This document shows, piece after piece, positions 23,104 through 35,703 of a stretch of 64,000 nt of DNA. Location: NCBI GenBank assembly GCA_025766275.1, contig JAFKAC010000196.1, positions 1 through 64,000 of the forward strand, given 5' to 3'. A model generated the notes under the pieces. The model saw nothing but the letters and a program-made list of their open reading frames with translations, did not search any database and was not told the DNA's origin. The stretch's first letter is position 1; the number at the start of each line of letters is the position of its first letter. A program made the translations under genes and the position numbers. Origin of the DNA: Lactarius indigo (taxonomy: Eukaryota; Basidiomycota; Agaricomycetes; Russulales; Russulaceae).

Positions 23104-26100
23104 GAGGGGATGAGGGATTTGTGCGTAAATCCAACGTTAGTACAGCAGAAGGTGAACACTCAATCACCTCGGTGATGAGAATGGGTGTTTGTACTGTATG
23201 TGATGAGGACCGCTCTTCCCTCCTATTACTCACTAGACCTCAGATTACTTTTTCAGCTCGACCTACAGAACCGTATGTACACTGCATGCTGTATACTTTA
23301 TTTATGTCGCTCTCACACAGATCCGTAGTCTGATATTACAGCGAATAAGCTCTGATTCCACTGCGCGGGCCGTTCTATTTGTGATGAGATTTGGCCCGTG
23401 GCAATCCCGTAGCGATCCTCGCCGTACAGCCAGTGAAATGCTGGAGAGGGGACGTGCAGTGTCCTATTGTCGAATCCCGCCTTGTTCTTGCCAAGACCTC
23501 GAGCGCGCCTCGTTCCATACCTTCTTACGTCTTGCTACACGTCCACAACAATTGCCGTCACACCTCGAAGGTGCCTCATGGTCCTAGCAGTTACTCAAAC
23601 ACCTGCGACGTGTAGTACAGCCTCAGTCTATGGAATCATGATGGTGCCATCGCCTGTGGGGGTCGTGATTTCGAGCCAGCCAATCATGAAGCGCGTGAAG
23701 ACACGTACTACAGTACTAGCGCCGTTTCCCTCACAGTACCTGCTGTATGTTTTGTCGCTTGCACTGTATGCACCCGTATTCTCCGCCGTTAGCGGGACTG
23801 TTACCGTGATCCGTCCCTACAGTATATACGGTACACGAGGTACTGCACACAAAAATGCTGTATTGTGCTGTGAAATCAGGTCATAACATCTACAGTAATA
23901 GTGTTTTTTTGGGGCCCATCTCCGTGTGCCTGGCCTGAGGAGATTGAAAACATCTCCTGGTATTATCTTGGCATGTGTAGGGAGCGTGTCGGTGAATTCG
24001 GCATCGGCGGTAGTAGAGCGCCTTCGTCATTTATTATATTGATTTGCAAAATTGTCATGGTAGTTATTCTGTTGTCGAAATCACCAGTGCCCTTGGAGAA
24101 AAGGCTCCAAAGAAGGACCAACGTGCGCCCCATGGAGTGCCCATGGGGCTTTTTTGGAACGACGGATATCCCACGCCCAATAGCACTGACGACACCATAC
24201 GTAACATATATCCCTAGGAAGGATTAATACCCTCGATTACACCCGGAAATTACACGTTCTGCCGCGGTGGTGTGCAACGTGGTATGCAGGTGTTGTATCA
24301 TAGCATGTTAGGGCGTGTTGATGGGCTCCGTCAGGTGCCACCAAGGTGCCAAGAGAATAGAGTAACTTGAAGCTTGGCTCTCTCGATCGATCGACGCTGA
24401 ATAACACAATCGCATGACCGGGTCACCCGCCCAGGGGTTTTACCGTCCGTAGGCACAACCTTCAGCCGCCAATGGGATTCGCTGCACAGCCTCCCGAGAA
24501 GGCACGTGCCGAAACGAAACCATCTCTTTGGGTTTTGCCATTGGTTGCTCGTCGGAGGGAGGGTTGGGATTTACATGACGGGGCACTGGCACAGGAGAAG
24601 CGCCCTCATCAGAGCTCATGGACAATCGAGACTGGCACCTTCAAGTTGGTGGTGCCAATGGCGCTCGTGTGGCATACGGTAATAATCTGGCACGTGCCGC
24701 GCGGTCACTCGATTCGAGTCGGGATGATGACTGTGGTGCCCGGCGCACCACACCCCATTTGTTGTGTTCTTTCACAGGCTGGCAGGCCAGCACGAAGAAC
24801 GGCAACAAGGAGTTGGTCAAGTGGATCTTCCCCAGCTACAAACTCTAATTTGTGGAGAGTTGAGCCGGAAATGCAGCGATGGGCATGCCAGCTCGGCAAA
24901 TGTCAAAATACTACTGCCTCATGAGTCTCAAACTGCTGCTTGCGGACGTCTATACACAGGTGAACTGACACTGGTCCGGGTGTCTTTGTCTGGTTCATTG
25001 CCGGATGCATCGCCGTCAGGGCTCCAGACAAGGTTCCGATTGTCGGGGAATTTTTCTTTCTGTGCACTTCTGGAATGAACGCGGACGCGTATTTTCCGGG
25101 TTCTTTGGCTGCGCAAGAGCGATCTAGGGGCCACTGGAAGTTTTGACGATACCCTGCATGCACTGCTCTGATGAATGGTTAGCATATGCAAGAGATGCTC
25201 AGGGCACGTGATGCATGAAAACCTACTCCAAGCGAGCTCACTTGGCAAAATCATTACCGATTGTCGTGCTGCGCGTTGCTCCCGTGCCCGAGGCCAAGAG
25301 CCGAGTGTTATGGCTGTTCGCCCACCAACATTCTTGGCCTTCATATCCTACACATCTGATTAATCAGTGACTTCTAGAAAGTGCTATTGTAAACACCTTG
25401 GCAGGGATTGCCCAGCGTGTGCCCAGAGTTGTTCTAGGACGCCGTGCGGTCACCCGATGATTCTTGCGTCACAGCGGGCTCTTTCCCAGTCAACGACGAC
25501 TGAATGAATGGACAAAATGCCCAGAGGAGTGCTGGCACTTTCAAATTTATTTTGCATTTGCCCCAGATTGTAGATTGGGCATAACTGGAGTGTGAGTTAG
25601 CCCCTCAAGTTTCTGTCCAGCATAGGGGGATGTCGGGCACCGACATGATCACTAAGAACAGTTGGAATGATAACCCGCCTTTCTACTGGGAATTGACGCC
25701 CCGCAGTTAAGGCTGTGCAAACACAATTTTTACCAAGCAGCCGACCCCGAATGCGCTATGGAATACGGCATAGTTCATACCGATAGGTGTAGGAGTAATA
25801 CTGCGCCCATTGTAGCGGTTATTAGTACGAATACATAGCATTGGCTGTTACGCGTCATGGGTCGGACCCCTAGCAAGGAAAAAGTGCCCCAAAGAAGTTT
25901 GTCGTGGGGTTGAGGTAATTCACAGACGTGATTGTGGATCGCAAGGTCTATTCAGGACAATGAAATCTGAGCCAGGTCTTTCAAGTTCGAGATGCGTCAG
26001 AGTAGTAGCACATGCAAAGAGACTCGAGATCATTTCAATCGAACTGCCTGATTTCCCCAGCCACTGGCGAAATTAGCGTTTGTCCAGATCTCACGCGGTT

Positions 26101-26814
26101 GCCGGGACAGTCTGAGTGGGATATTGGCATTGCCGCACTCGGGATACTCTGCTGATAATATCCGTATGAGCTAGTGATGTCCGGGACGATACAGAGCAAG
26201 CTCGAGACGAATAATCAATCGAAAACGGATGCCGAGGAGTGGATAACGCCTCAGCAGTTGTATTTGCGGGAAGGTTCCGAGACATAATAAAGAATGGTTC
26301 CGGTTGCCGTGTCCTCGTTCGCCACGTGAATAGTGCCACCACTGGCAGTCGAGTACTATGTGCCATTAGTAAGAAGTTGAGGCCTCGTAGGGCGTGGGAG
26401 CCTGAAAAAATGTGAAAAGGATTAGTCGCGATTCCGGCGAGAATGATTACATGGCCGCGACTCCTCGTGTCGAGGCAGTGCACCAGCGGTCTCGTGGCCT
26501 CGTGGATTGGTGCACACTTTGGCCCACATCAAGCCGTGGCCTGCCTGACGAGTTCTACGTGACAGTTTTTACGGACTGCCGAGTTTTATGATGAGGGTGT
26601 CCCCCCCTCCTACGCAGACGTCTCAATGTGGTCAGTTCACGTCCGAGTACTAGTACTTCACCCAGATAATAGCGGTACTTGTGAGAAAATTGACCGGATT
26701 TGGTGGGCGTGGGAATGCCAAGAGATTTCATCGGGGCACAGCCTCTGGTCGTTCAAAACTGGTTTTATAGTTGGGGGGTTTGTTTCTCTTAGAACCCTTT
26801 CCGTCCTCGTTCAT
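23104..26814. other. Gene-poor stretch, 3.7 kb
   Basis: Only short open frames with no recognisable domains. I found no terminal repeats, transposase or reverse-transcriptase motif by eye. The last 200 bases upstream of 26815 should hold the Ca2+-ATPase promoter. The stretch may contain old transposon debris that I cannot identify. Confidence 0.45.
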
Positions 26815-29800
26815 ATGGCCTCTGATGACCTAGACATCCCTCAAATCGCTGTAGTTGGCGTACAGGACGATAACCGTCCTGGTCCCACTCTAGACGCTTC
26901 ACCCCCTACATCCTCCGACAACACTTCTTACCCCCTCTCCCCTCTGGGCCACGCCAGCACACCTTCTGATAACCATGGCTTTCTCCCCATCCCAACGCCG
27001 ATTCTGAGAAATTCTCGAAATTCTCTGGATATTCCCAGCTCTCCAGCCTCACATACCTCTGACGCATCTTCCTTGCACCCACCGCCTTCCCCCACTCTAT
27101 CTGCCCACTCGTCGGGCTCGATTCGCTGGGCCAATTCTACGGTATTACGCGACAACAACCCAGAGGAGCATGACGGCCTGTCCTCTTTGGGTCTTCTCGC
27201 CCCTCCGCCGCAGGGGCATCGTCGAAAGAGTAGTGCCGGCACAGTCTCAAGTATTGGCAGTATCTTCACTGAGCGCGATAACGAAGATCCCTCGGGTCTT
27301 GCGCTCAGCCCTGTACGTTCCGGACAATCTGACGTACCGAGTACCCTCCCATCCCCCACGAATACTCACGTGGATGCTGGATCGGACACCTCCCGCCCTT
27401 CGTCAGCGGCAGGCTTCTTTAAGAGGACTGTACAGCGTGTCCGCCATCCATCACCTTCTCCCAGCGGTGACACCGACATTGGTTCGGACACAACACGAAA
27501 TGATAGCGTTCAGAAAGGAGACAACGCAGACGTCAAGCGCAAGGGAGCCGAACTGGCGCGACCGGCTCTCCTGGATCTCAAACAAGAAGCCGACTTGAAT
27601 GTCGAACCTTTTGCATTCAAGCCACTTCAGCTCGCGGGTCTTGTGGACCCGAAGAGCTTGGAGAACCTGGAGAGTTTGGGTGGCGTAGAAGGTCTAATTC
27701 GCGGTCTTGGGACGAATCGCCTTCGTGGTTTGAGTACCAAGCTCGCGCCACCGAGCCAACTCGGGTCACCTGACCCGGGGGCCGTCAATGCTGTGACCCC
27801 AGGTGGCGTAGAGATGACACCGCCTAAGCCGAATATCATGATCACATCTCCTGCTGGTGTACCCGAAGGGCTGCAGAGCACGGCGAGTCTTGGTGGTGTG
27901 GGTCGTCCCGCTTCTCTCAAGTATTCAGAAGGCGTCTACGAAGCGACTATAGGGGATCGACAGCGCATATATGGACAGAATATCCTTCCCCAGCGTCCAA
28001 GCAAGAGCCTACTTCAATTGATGTGGCTGGCACTCCAGGATAAAGTTATAGTAAGCTCAAAGATTCCCACTCATTTCCTTGGATCTGATGTTCGCGTATA
28101 ATAGGTTTTGTTATCGATTGCCGCCGTAGTATCGCTCGCCCTTGGCCTTTTCCAAGACTTCGGGACGCCCCGCCCTGATGGGCAGCCTCCCGTGGATTGG
28201 GTTGAAGGCGTTGCTATCATCGCAGCTATCCTTATTGTGGTCGCTGTTGGTTCACTGAACGACTGGCAAAAGGAGAGGCAATTTCAGGCGCTCAATGAGA
28301 AGAAAGAAGATCGTCTTGTCAAGGTCATCCGTGACGGTGGAGAACGACAGATCGATGTACACGAAGTTGTTGTTGGCGATGTGGTGCTGCTCGAGCCGGG
28401 CGAAGTTATTCCTTGCGATGGTATCTTCCTTTCTGGTCACAACGTCCGGTGCGATGAGTCAAGTGCGACAGGAGAGTCGGACGCAATCAAGAAGCTCTCT
28501 TATGAGGAATGCATTGCACTCAGAGAGAGGCGGCTCGTGGAGTTTGACCCCGATAGACCCTCGGATGACGGTGAGAGTGTCAGCGCCTCTCAAAGGAAGA
28601 TAAACCCCTCTGGCTTGGAATTGCTCGGACACACGGACTGCTTTATTGTTAGCGGAAGTAAAGTTCTTGAAGGGGTTGGCTCCTACGTCGTTATCTCTGT
28701 TGGGACCAAAAGCTTCAATGGCCGTATCATGATGGGTTTGTTTATCGCTCTTCCTCGCGTTTACACTCTCTGACGAGAAACTGACTTGCAGCTTTGCGCC
28801 GCGACTCGGAGAACACTCCCTTGCAGCTGAAGCTCAACGACCTTGCTGAGACAATTGCCAAGCTTGGCAGTATTGCAGGTGGACTACTTTTTGCTGCGCT
28901 TCTCATTCGTTATTTCGTTCAACTCGGAACAAATAATCCCCAGAGGTATTTTGATGAGTCTCTATTCGCATCGATACTGAGCCTTTTCATGCAGGACGTC
29001 GAGTGAAAAGGGAATAACTTTTGTGAACATTCTTATTATTTCTGTGACTCTCGTGGTCGTCGCCGTCCCTGAAGGTAATTTACTCGTTTATGTTAATATT
29101 CTAGGAATGACGTTATAACCCCCAACAGGCCTGCCCCTTGCCGTCACTCTCGCCTTGGCCTTTGCGACGAAGCGGATGACCAAAGAGAACCTCTTGGTGC
29201 GCGTGCTTGGATCATGTGAGACCATGGCGAACGCATCGGTCATCTGTACCGACAAGACCGGGACCCTGACACAGAACGAGATGACTGTCGTTGCTGGCTC
29301 CGTCGGCGTTCACGCCAAGTTCGTACGGAGGCTTGAAGAAAATCATGGACGGACAGGCGGTGAAGTTCGGAACGGTCCAAATGCGAAGGACTTCGCCGTC
29401 GATTTGGCCGACCTTGACACAGTTCTCTCGCACCCGCTGAAGGACCTCTTCAATGGAGCCATTGCTATCAATTCGACCGCATTCGAGGACGTGGACCCCG
29501 AAAGCGGTGCACCAGTGTTCATCGGAAGCAAGACCGAAACGGCGTTGCTTGCATTTGCAAAGGAGCTCGGCTGGCCCAACTACAAGGACACTCGTGACTC
29601 GGCTATCGTCGTTCAGATGGTCCCCTTTTCTAGTGATCGCAAGTCCATGGGCTGCGTGGTGCGGCTTCCTGACGGTAGTCACCGTCTCTACATCAAGGGT
29701 GCGAGCGAAGTATTGGCACGGAAATGCACGCGTCATGTGGTAGCGTATCGTGACACCGCAAGCAAGGCTGTGGGTGACAACCAAGTCGAGACACTGCCCA

Positions 29801-31708
29801 TCGGGGAAATGGAAGAGGACAATATTTCACGCACCATCACGTTCTACGCGTCCCAAGCGCTACGCACGATCGCCCTGTGCTACCGCGACTTTCCCCACTG
29901 GCCCCCTCCAGGAGCGCGGCTGTTGGACAAGGATGAGGTGAGTGAACCCGTCCCCGTCCAAACGCTTGACACCTGACTCGGTAGGATAGGTCGATTACGA
30001 TGACCTAGCGACTGACCTGACACTTATTTGCATCACCGGCATCGAGGATCCTCTCCGCCCAGGTGTCCGAGAGGCTGTGGCCAGTTGCGGTAAGGCAGGG
30101 GTTCGCGTGAAGATGTGCACAGGCGACAATGTACTAACCGCCCGATCGATTGCTCAACAATGCGGCATCTACACGACTGGGGGCATTGTTATGGAGGGAC
30201 CGCATTTTCGGACACTCTCACCGGATGTCATGAAAGCGATCGTCCCACGGCTACAGGTCCTCGCGCGGTCCTCTCCTGAGGATAAGCGGATTTTGGTCGA
30301 GACGCTTAAGGAACTGGGGGATATTGTTGGCGTCACTGGTGACGGTACTAACGATGGGCCAGCACTCAAGACTGCTCACGTCGGGTTCTCGATGGGCATT
30401 GCCGGCACTGAGGTCGCCAAAGAAGCGTCCGATATCATTCTAATGGACGACAACTTCTCCTCGATTGTTAATGCTATCATGTGGGGACGCTGCGTCAATG
30501 ATTCAGTCCGCAAGTTCCTTCAATTCCAGATCTCAACCAACATTACGGCCGTCGTAATCACATTCGCCTCGGCACTGGCGTCATCGGAGGAGGAAGGGGT
30601 ATTGAGCGCCGTTCAATTGCTCTGGATCAACATCATCATGGATACCTTTGCCGCGCTTGCGCTTGCGACGGACCCGGCCTCCCCAGTCCTGCTCAATCGC
30701 AAGCCCGACAAGAAGACGGACCCGTTGTTCACCGTTAACATGTTGAAGCAAATTTTTGGCCAGGCAATCTATCAGATCGCTGTTATTCTCCTCTTCCATT
30801 TCCTTGGCTCGCAAATCCTTGGGTTCCATCATACCGACGATTCTACTCTACAGAAGCATCACAACGGCATCGTGCAGACGCTTGTTTTCAACGCGTTTGT
30901 GTTCGCGCAGATCTTTAATTCATTCAACTGCCGCCGCTTGGACAAACAGTTAAACGTCTTTGAGGGCATGTCAAAGAATTGGTATTTCATGGCTATCACC
31001 GCAATTGGTTTGTCTCCTCGCATCCATCTGTGTAGTATGACTAAAATCTTCCATCAGAGGTTGCCGTACAAGTCTTGATCTGTTTCGTTGGTGGGGCAGC
31101 TTTCGACGTCACTCGCATGGGCATTAGGGAATGGGGCATCTCGCTTGCACTTGGCTGTGTTTCTCTTCCTCTTGGTGCTCTTATCCGTCTCACGCCCAAC
31201 GAGCCTTTTGATCGCCTCTTCAAGATGGTAGGATTGCAGCCAAAACCAGAGGTGCTCCCTACAACTCGTCCAGACGCTGAGCCAGGTTTTTCGTTCGCCG
31301 TGGATCAGGTACGCGATAATCTAGGCACGTTTGCCAAGCTCCGTGGCGGCCGCATGCGTGGATCGTCATTCGTGCGCAAGAGCCGCTCTGCGTTCCCTGA
31401 TTCCGATGGCCCGCGTCTTGTGTAAGTGCCGTGACACCGCGTCAAAGAGCACAGCGTTAATTGATTTACCTCCTTGTTTCAGGCCTGGACTTTTGGCAAT
31501 GGTCCCGTCGTTGGTCGCTTCTCATGTTGTGGCCCCCAACTGGCAACCGCGTACCGATGGGTCGCTCTCTGATCCTGCTGGCTTTGATCCATCGAGGTCT
31601 TCGGCTGCTCTCTGGGAGAATAAGTTCGAAGTACATCCAGACACGCCTCGGGATGACCCTGTGTATAGATTATTGGGCATGACGCAGCGACCGGTCACAC
31701 CGCGGTGA
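26815..31708 (+). CDS. PMC1: P-type Ca2+-ATPase (PMC1/PMCA type) with long N-terminal extension
   Basis: Ca2+ pump, in fungi usually vacuolar, that uses ATP to clear cytosolic Ca2+. Eight exons (26815-28050, 28105-28735, 28792-28945, 28995-29074, 29129-29937, 29990-31007, 31058-31421, 31483-31708) sum to 4,518 nt, or 1,505 residues, well above the roughly 1,170 of yeast Pmc1. Residues 1 to about 400 are a Ser/Pro-rich, mostly disordered tail. The first visible membrane segment is VIVLLSIAAVVSLALGLF at about 412. Catalytic motifs are TGES (Thr534), the membrane Ca-binding type PEGLP, DKTGT with phosphorylated Asp742, KGASE, CTGDN, GDGTND and WINIIMDTFAALALATD. The C-terminal part carries the remaining helices and ends QRPVTPR. 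An in-frame ATG at 26626 also exists, but its sequence looks non-coding, so I prefer 26815. Confidence 0.92.
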
Positions 31709-32271
31709 CACACCCGTGCGGCTGTTCGTCTGTTGTCATGCATATCATCAAGCTTCGAACCCTTCGGTTGATTGCGTCGCTTTGGCTGTACACCGGTGCA
31801 CTACCATATTATTCGGAGCCCGGGATACCGCATGCTATATCGCCATAACCACACTAGGCATATCTGACCTCATTCTCTCGCCGAGGGACCTCAACGGAGC
31901 TTCTCGTGCAGACATCCTTTCTCTTATGTTACTTATACGTCCTCTCCACATCCAAATACCCTCCATAACTATAATGCTTTAGTCCTTGCATGCAAGCTTC
32001 TATGTTATTACTTCGTGGCACGCAAACATAGCACTTTACTTACCTAGAAACGAGCTGTAGCCATACTGATTTAGCAATGACGAATGACGCAGTGGTTACT
32101 CGATGAGAGTCTGATCAGTTACCTAATCTGTACTGCCGAATTCGTTTTCTATATGGGGAAAGGGAACGGCGGTGCGAGGACCGAGACCGCAACATATCGT
32201 TACCACCGCCAAAGCTAACTTAGTCTCATCTCTCTCTCTCAACTGCAACTTAATTCTCGTTCACAAGATAC
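31709..32271. other. Intergenic region
   Basis: 563 bp between the Ca2+-ATPase stop and the next gene. The right end is CT-rich (about 32222-32262), as in many fungal leaders. No other feature is seen. Confidence 0.4.
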
Positions 32272-33897
32272 ATGTATGTCTCTTTCTCTTTCTCTTCCAT
32301 TTGGATCCTTTGATCCGATATCCGCAGGCCCCTACCCGACGAGCGACCACGTCAATCCGTCGCGAACCTCATCGGACGCTTTGAACAACAACAGAAGCGC
32401 CCCTCGCCGGGACCACCTTCGCGGGCTACTAGTGCCGCCTCCAATAACACTGGAGATCCCGCCAAAGAAGAACAGCGCATCGCACGCGAATGGCCCCCGG
32501 TCAAGACAAACGGTAGTACGAGTGGCACGAGTGCCAATGGCAGTCCACCTCCGAAGCCGGCCATTTCTCCCGCACCATTCGCAACGGCGGGCAGTACTCC
32601 GTCATCACCTCCTGCTTCCGACAACGTGCTACCCGGAAAAGTGGAAACACAACCTGTTCCCACGCCAGAGACTTCTCCTTCTCCTGCTCCTCCCAACACG
32701 ACCCCCCCTGCCGCCGAAACCGAAGTGGCCCCTCCCCCCAACATGTCGACCCCTACTCCCGCTTCTATCCCCGCCCCTGTTCCCGCAACTAAAGCCCGAT
32801 CTTCCGCCTCTACATCGCGCCCAGTGCCAGCTTCCAAGCCTACGAAAGCGCCGGGATCTCCTTCGAAGTCTACTCCATCCACTGGCGCGCGCCCGTCCAT
32901 GGCAACTGTCCGTGCCAACCTTTCCAAAACGCCCACCCCACGCACACCGTCAAAGGGTCCAGGGAGCCGAAGCGCGCCGTCGACACTTCCGCGCACCACC
33001 ATCAAGTCTCCCACGCCTATTGGAAACGCCACAGCGCGTCCGAAGACGCCGGCATCGAAGAACGCTGCACCGCGAGCTTCCCTCCCCACGTCTGGCCTCT
33101 TCGCGCCCACCGCAGCATCGCTGGCCAAGGCGCGCAACGTCCCAGCACCCCCAGCACCACCGAGCGTGCCACGCAAAGTCGATCTGTCACGGCTCAGCAA
33201 GCCGACAGCAGCATCAGCTGGGAAAGTCCGCACGGTTGCTACTGTGGTCTCACCTCCACGGCCATCTGGACGCGGGACGGCGGTTAAACGTGGGAGTGGC
33301 ACGATTTCGCGCGGCGCTAGTACTGCTGTACGAGGTGGGGCACACACGGGGGTGAAGAAAGCGGCAGCTGCCGCCGTTGCTGGTGCAGAAGTAGTGGGTG
33401 AAGTGGTAGCGAACGCCGATTCGGAAACAGCCGGCTTGGCAGAGCAGCAGCAGTCCGGAGAAGAGGATCAGCCCTCACAGGACGTAGAGGAGGACAGCCC
33501 CAGCGATGGCGCGGCACGCGAAGAACAAAACCACGAAGATGCAAGACCACTAGCAGATAGTGAGCGAACTGCGGAATCAGAAATTGAGTTCACGCAGTCG
33601 CAAGATCTGGCTGCGGAGGAACATGGAGAGGCGGAGGATGGGGTTTTGCCGGAGCAGTCTGCTCTTCCAGGTGAGAAAGAAGCAGAACATCCCGTTTCAG
33701 AGACAGAAGCTGAGGCTTCTTCGGAGCACGAGCCCGAGGCTGTCCCTAATGTGGCCGAGCCCGAAGCAAGGTTGGACGAGGTCAAGCCGCGGCATGTTGG
33801 AGATGAGCTGGAGGACATGGTGACTATGCTACAAGGCCCTTCCTTTCCGGCGTCTACGCATTTGGACGTGGCTGGCGAGATTCCGGATGAGGAGTAA
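32272..33897 (+). CDS. Pro/Ser/Ala-rich, acidic-tailed protein; ATG apparently split by an intron
   Basis: Proposed exons are 32272-32273 (AT) and 32328-33897, which starts with G. Splicing the intron 32274-32327 (GTATGT...CCGCAG) makes the ATG and gives 1,572 nt, or 523 residues, with no internal stop. The protein begins MPLPDERPRQ, followed by the ordered-looking SVANLIGRFEQQQKRPSPGP. A long low-complexity stretch rich in Pro, Ser, Thr and Ala follows, with basic SP/TP sites. It ends in an acidic Glu/Ser-rich tail (EDQPSQDVEEDSP, EDMVTMLQGPSFPAS). There is no membrane segment or signal peptide. The first ATG inside exon 2 is far downstream at 32626, after the conserved-looking SVANLIGRFE block, so a start there is less likely. 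Function unknown; possibly a scaffold or cytoskeletal regulator, but this is a guess. Confidence 0.7.
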
Positions 33898-34403
33898 CAA
33901 GATTGCCGACTAGGTTGAGACTGGTATGTGGACTCTCCCCTCTGCACCCAGAAAGTTTTTGGTACGACTCATTGATAAGGGTTTTCGGCTTGCTCATTCT
34001 CCCTTCCTCTCGTTTTTGTGATGTAATTAGTGATTTGATCATGACATTCTGTTATTTACCCCCGCACCATCTGATATCCCCATTTATGACACTGTCGTTC
34101 GCGCGTTTCGATACTGCATGACCCCCTTCCTTTTATCAGGTCTTTTGAAGTGGTTTGTTGAAGAATTTTTAAAGTAGAGTGAAAATTTACTCGTGCTTGG
34201 CAATAAATCGAAGCTAAACCCGCGGCCGTTTGCTTGCCAACGAACGAAAAGGCGGTGCGTGGTGCGGGAACGCCGTCAACAAAACACTGCCACAAATCGT
34301 CGGGGTAATCACCGGCAGGCATCACCAGGGCAGCTGAGCTGGTCTTGCTTTACTTTTTCTTTCCTTCTATCTCTCTTCCTTCGCTCTTCCTCCCCTCCTC
34401 AAC
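33898..34403. other. Intergenic region
   Basis: 506 bp. The T/C-rich end (about 34345-34400) is a likely promoter and leader of the next gene. Nothing else is seen. Confidence 0.4.
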
Positions 34404-35703
34404 ATGTTCCAACTCACCCGCCACCATGCTTTGGGCATTCTGGGTGTAACCAGCTGCTTCCTAGTTTACTCGCTCGTACCTGGAGATGGCTTATTCAAAG
34501 GCCTTTTCAATAGCGCATTAGACTACCCACCAGCAATGCACTTACCAGCGATGACACCAGTAGCGAACTTCCTCACACCCCGCCAAGGGGTCTCCATTTC
34601 CATTCCACAGAATAGCTCCCCGACACCAGCAAGTTCAACAGAGCCTTCGTCATCACCACCGCAGCAGACGTCGACTAGCAGTACCCTTACATCTTCTGCA
34701 ACCCCACAACCCTCCTCGACATCTACGATACCGTCCACCACAGAACAGAGCTCTTCATCGACGTCAACGAGTACTCCATCTTCGAATACCCCCACCAGTA
34801 CACCAACGTCACGTTCATCGGAAACTCCAGTGACCTCTGCCTTCCTGACGACGAATCAGGGTGGCCAGACCGTCACCAGCGTTGTTGTCGTCTCAGACCC
34901 AGCAGCGGCCAGTTCGTCGTCGACCCCTGCACAACCTCCAGGCACGGGTAGCCCAGATAGCAGTTCCGGTGTTTCGAGTTCCACCGTCATTGGCTTGTCT
35001 GTTGCAGGCGGCGTGGCCATCATTGGGATCATTGGCTTCTTCGTGTGGAAATTTACACGCAAGCGGAGCAACGAGTTTAACGATAGTACGTGCTTCTCCC
35101 TTTGTTACGATCACGTCTCATGTTCATCGATTTACGACAGACGAGGAGATAAAATGGCCCGAACTTAACGCACACGACGCAAATGTCCCCCTTCCGACAC
35201 ACCGCACGGGCGGTTCGGGCATCGATACCACTGCCGATGTTCGTCGGAACTCAGTCGGTTACGCACCTTCTACTGCGGCCAACTCCACCGCGGAGCTCTA
35301 CCCAGACCCGTACGCTGTTCCGCCGCTCCCGCACCTCGACCCCAACCAGCCCTACCACGACGACCCCAGCGGTCGATTTTACGATCCGTACCGTGGACCT
35401 GTCCCTCACACCTTTGATCAGGGTGGCGTGCCCGGTGAGGCGATCCCCATGACGCAGCTCGCTGGGCGTCGCTCGCCAGGTCCTGGTCAGGCATACGCAG
35501 GCGATTTTGTAGGTGGTCGTGCGTCACCGGCACCGCAAGGGGTCTATGGCCCAGGCGACTTTGGTGGTGGGCGAGCGTCGCCAGCACCGCAGGGAGCGTA
35601 TGGCTCTGGCCGAGTATCCCCCGGTCCGGGGGTTGCCTACGCTACTGGTGGTCGAGCATCTCCAGCGCCACAAGCGGCATACGGTAACTATGGTCCGCGG
35701 TAG
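34404..35703 (+). CDS. Mid2/WSC-like single-pass membrane protein with Ser/Thr-rich ectodomain
   Basis: Two exons (34404-35085, 35141-35703; intron 55 nt) sum to 1,245 nt, or 414 residues. A hydrophobic N-terminus (HALGILGVTSCFLVYSLV) acts as signal peptide or anchor. The ectodomain at about residues 60-190 is almost all Ser, Thr and Pro, so it should be heavily O-glycosylated. One membrane helix lies at about 196-219 (TVIGLSVAGGVAIIGIIGFF), followed by the stop-transfer KFTRKR. The cytoplasmic tail starts NEFNDNEEIKWPELN and ends in a repeat region rich in Gly, Arg, Ala, Ser, Pro and Tyr. This architecture resembles fungal cell-wall stress sensors, but no WSC cysteine domain is present and no orthology is claimed. 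The start is the first ATG after a CT-rich leader. Confidence 0.8.
35511..35688 (+). repeat. Coding tandem repeat GGRASPAPQ-x-x-YG in the cytoplasmic tail
   Basis: Three good copies of GGRASPAPQ followed by GVYG, GAYG or AAYG, with a diverged unit (GRVSPGPGVAYA) between the second and third. They lie at the C-terminus of the Mid2-like protein. Confidence 0.85.
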
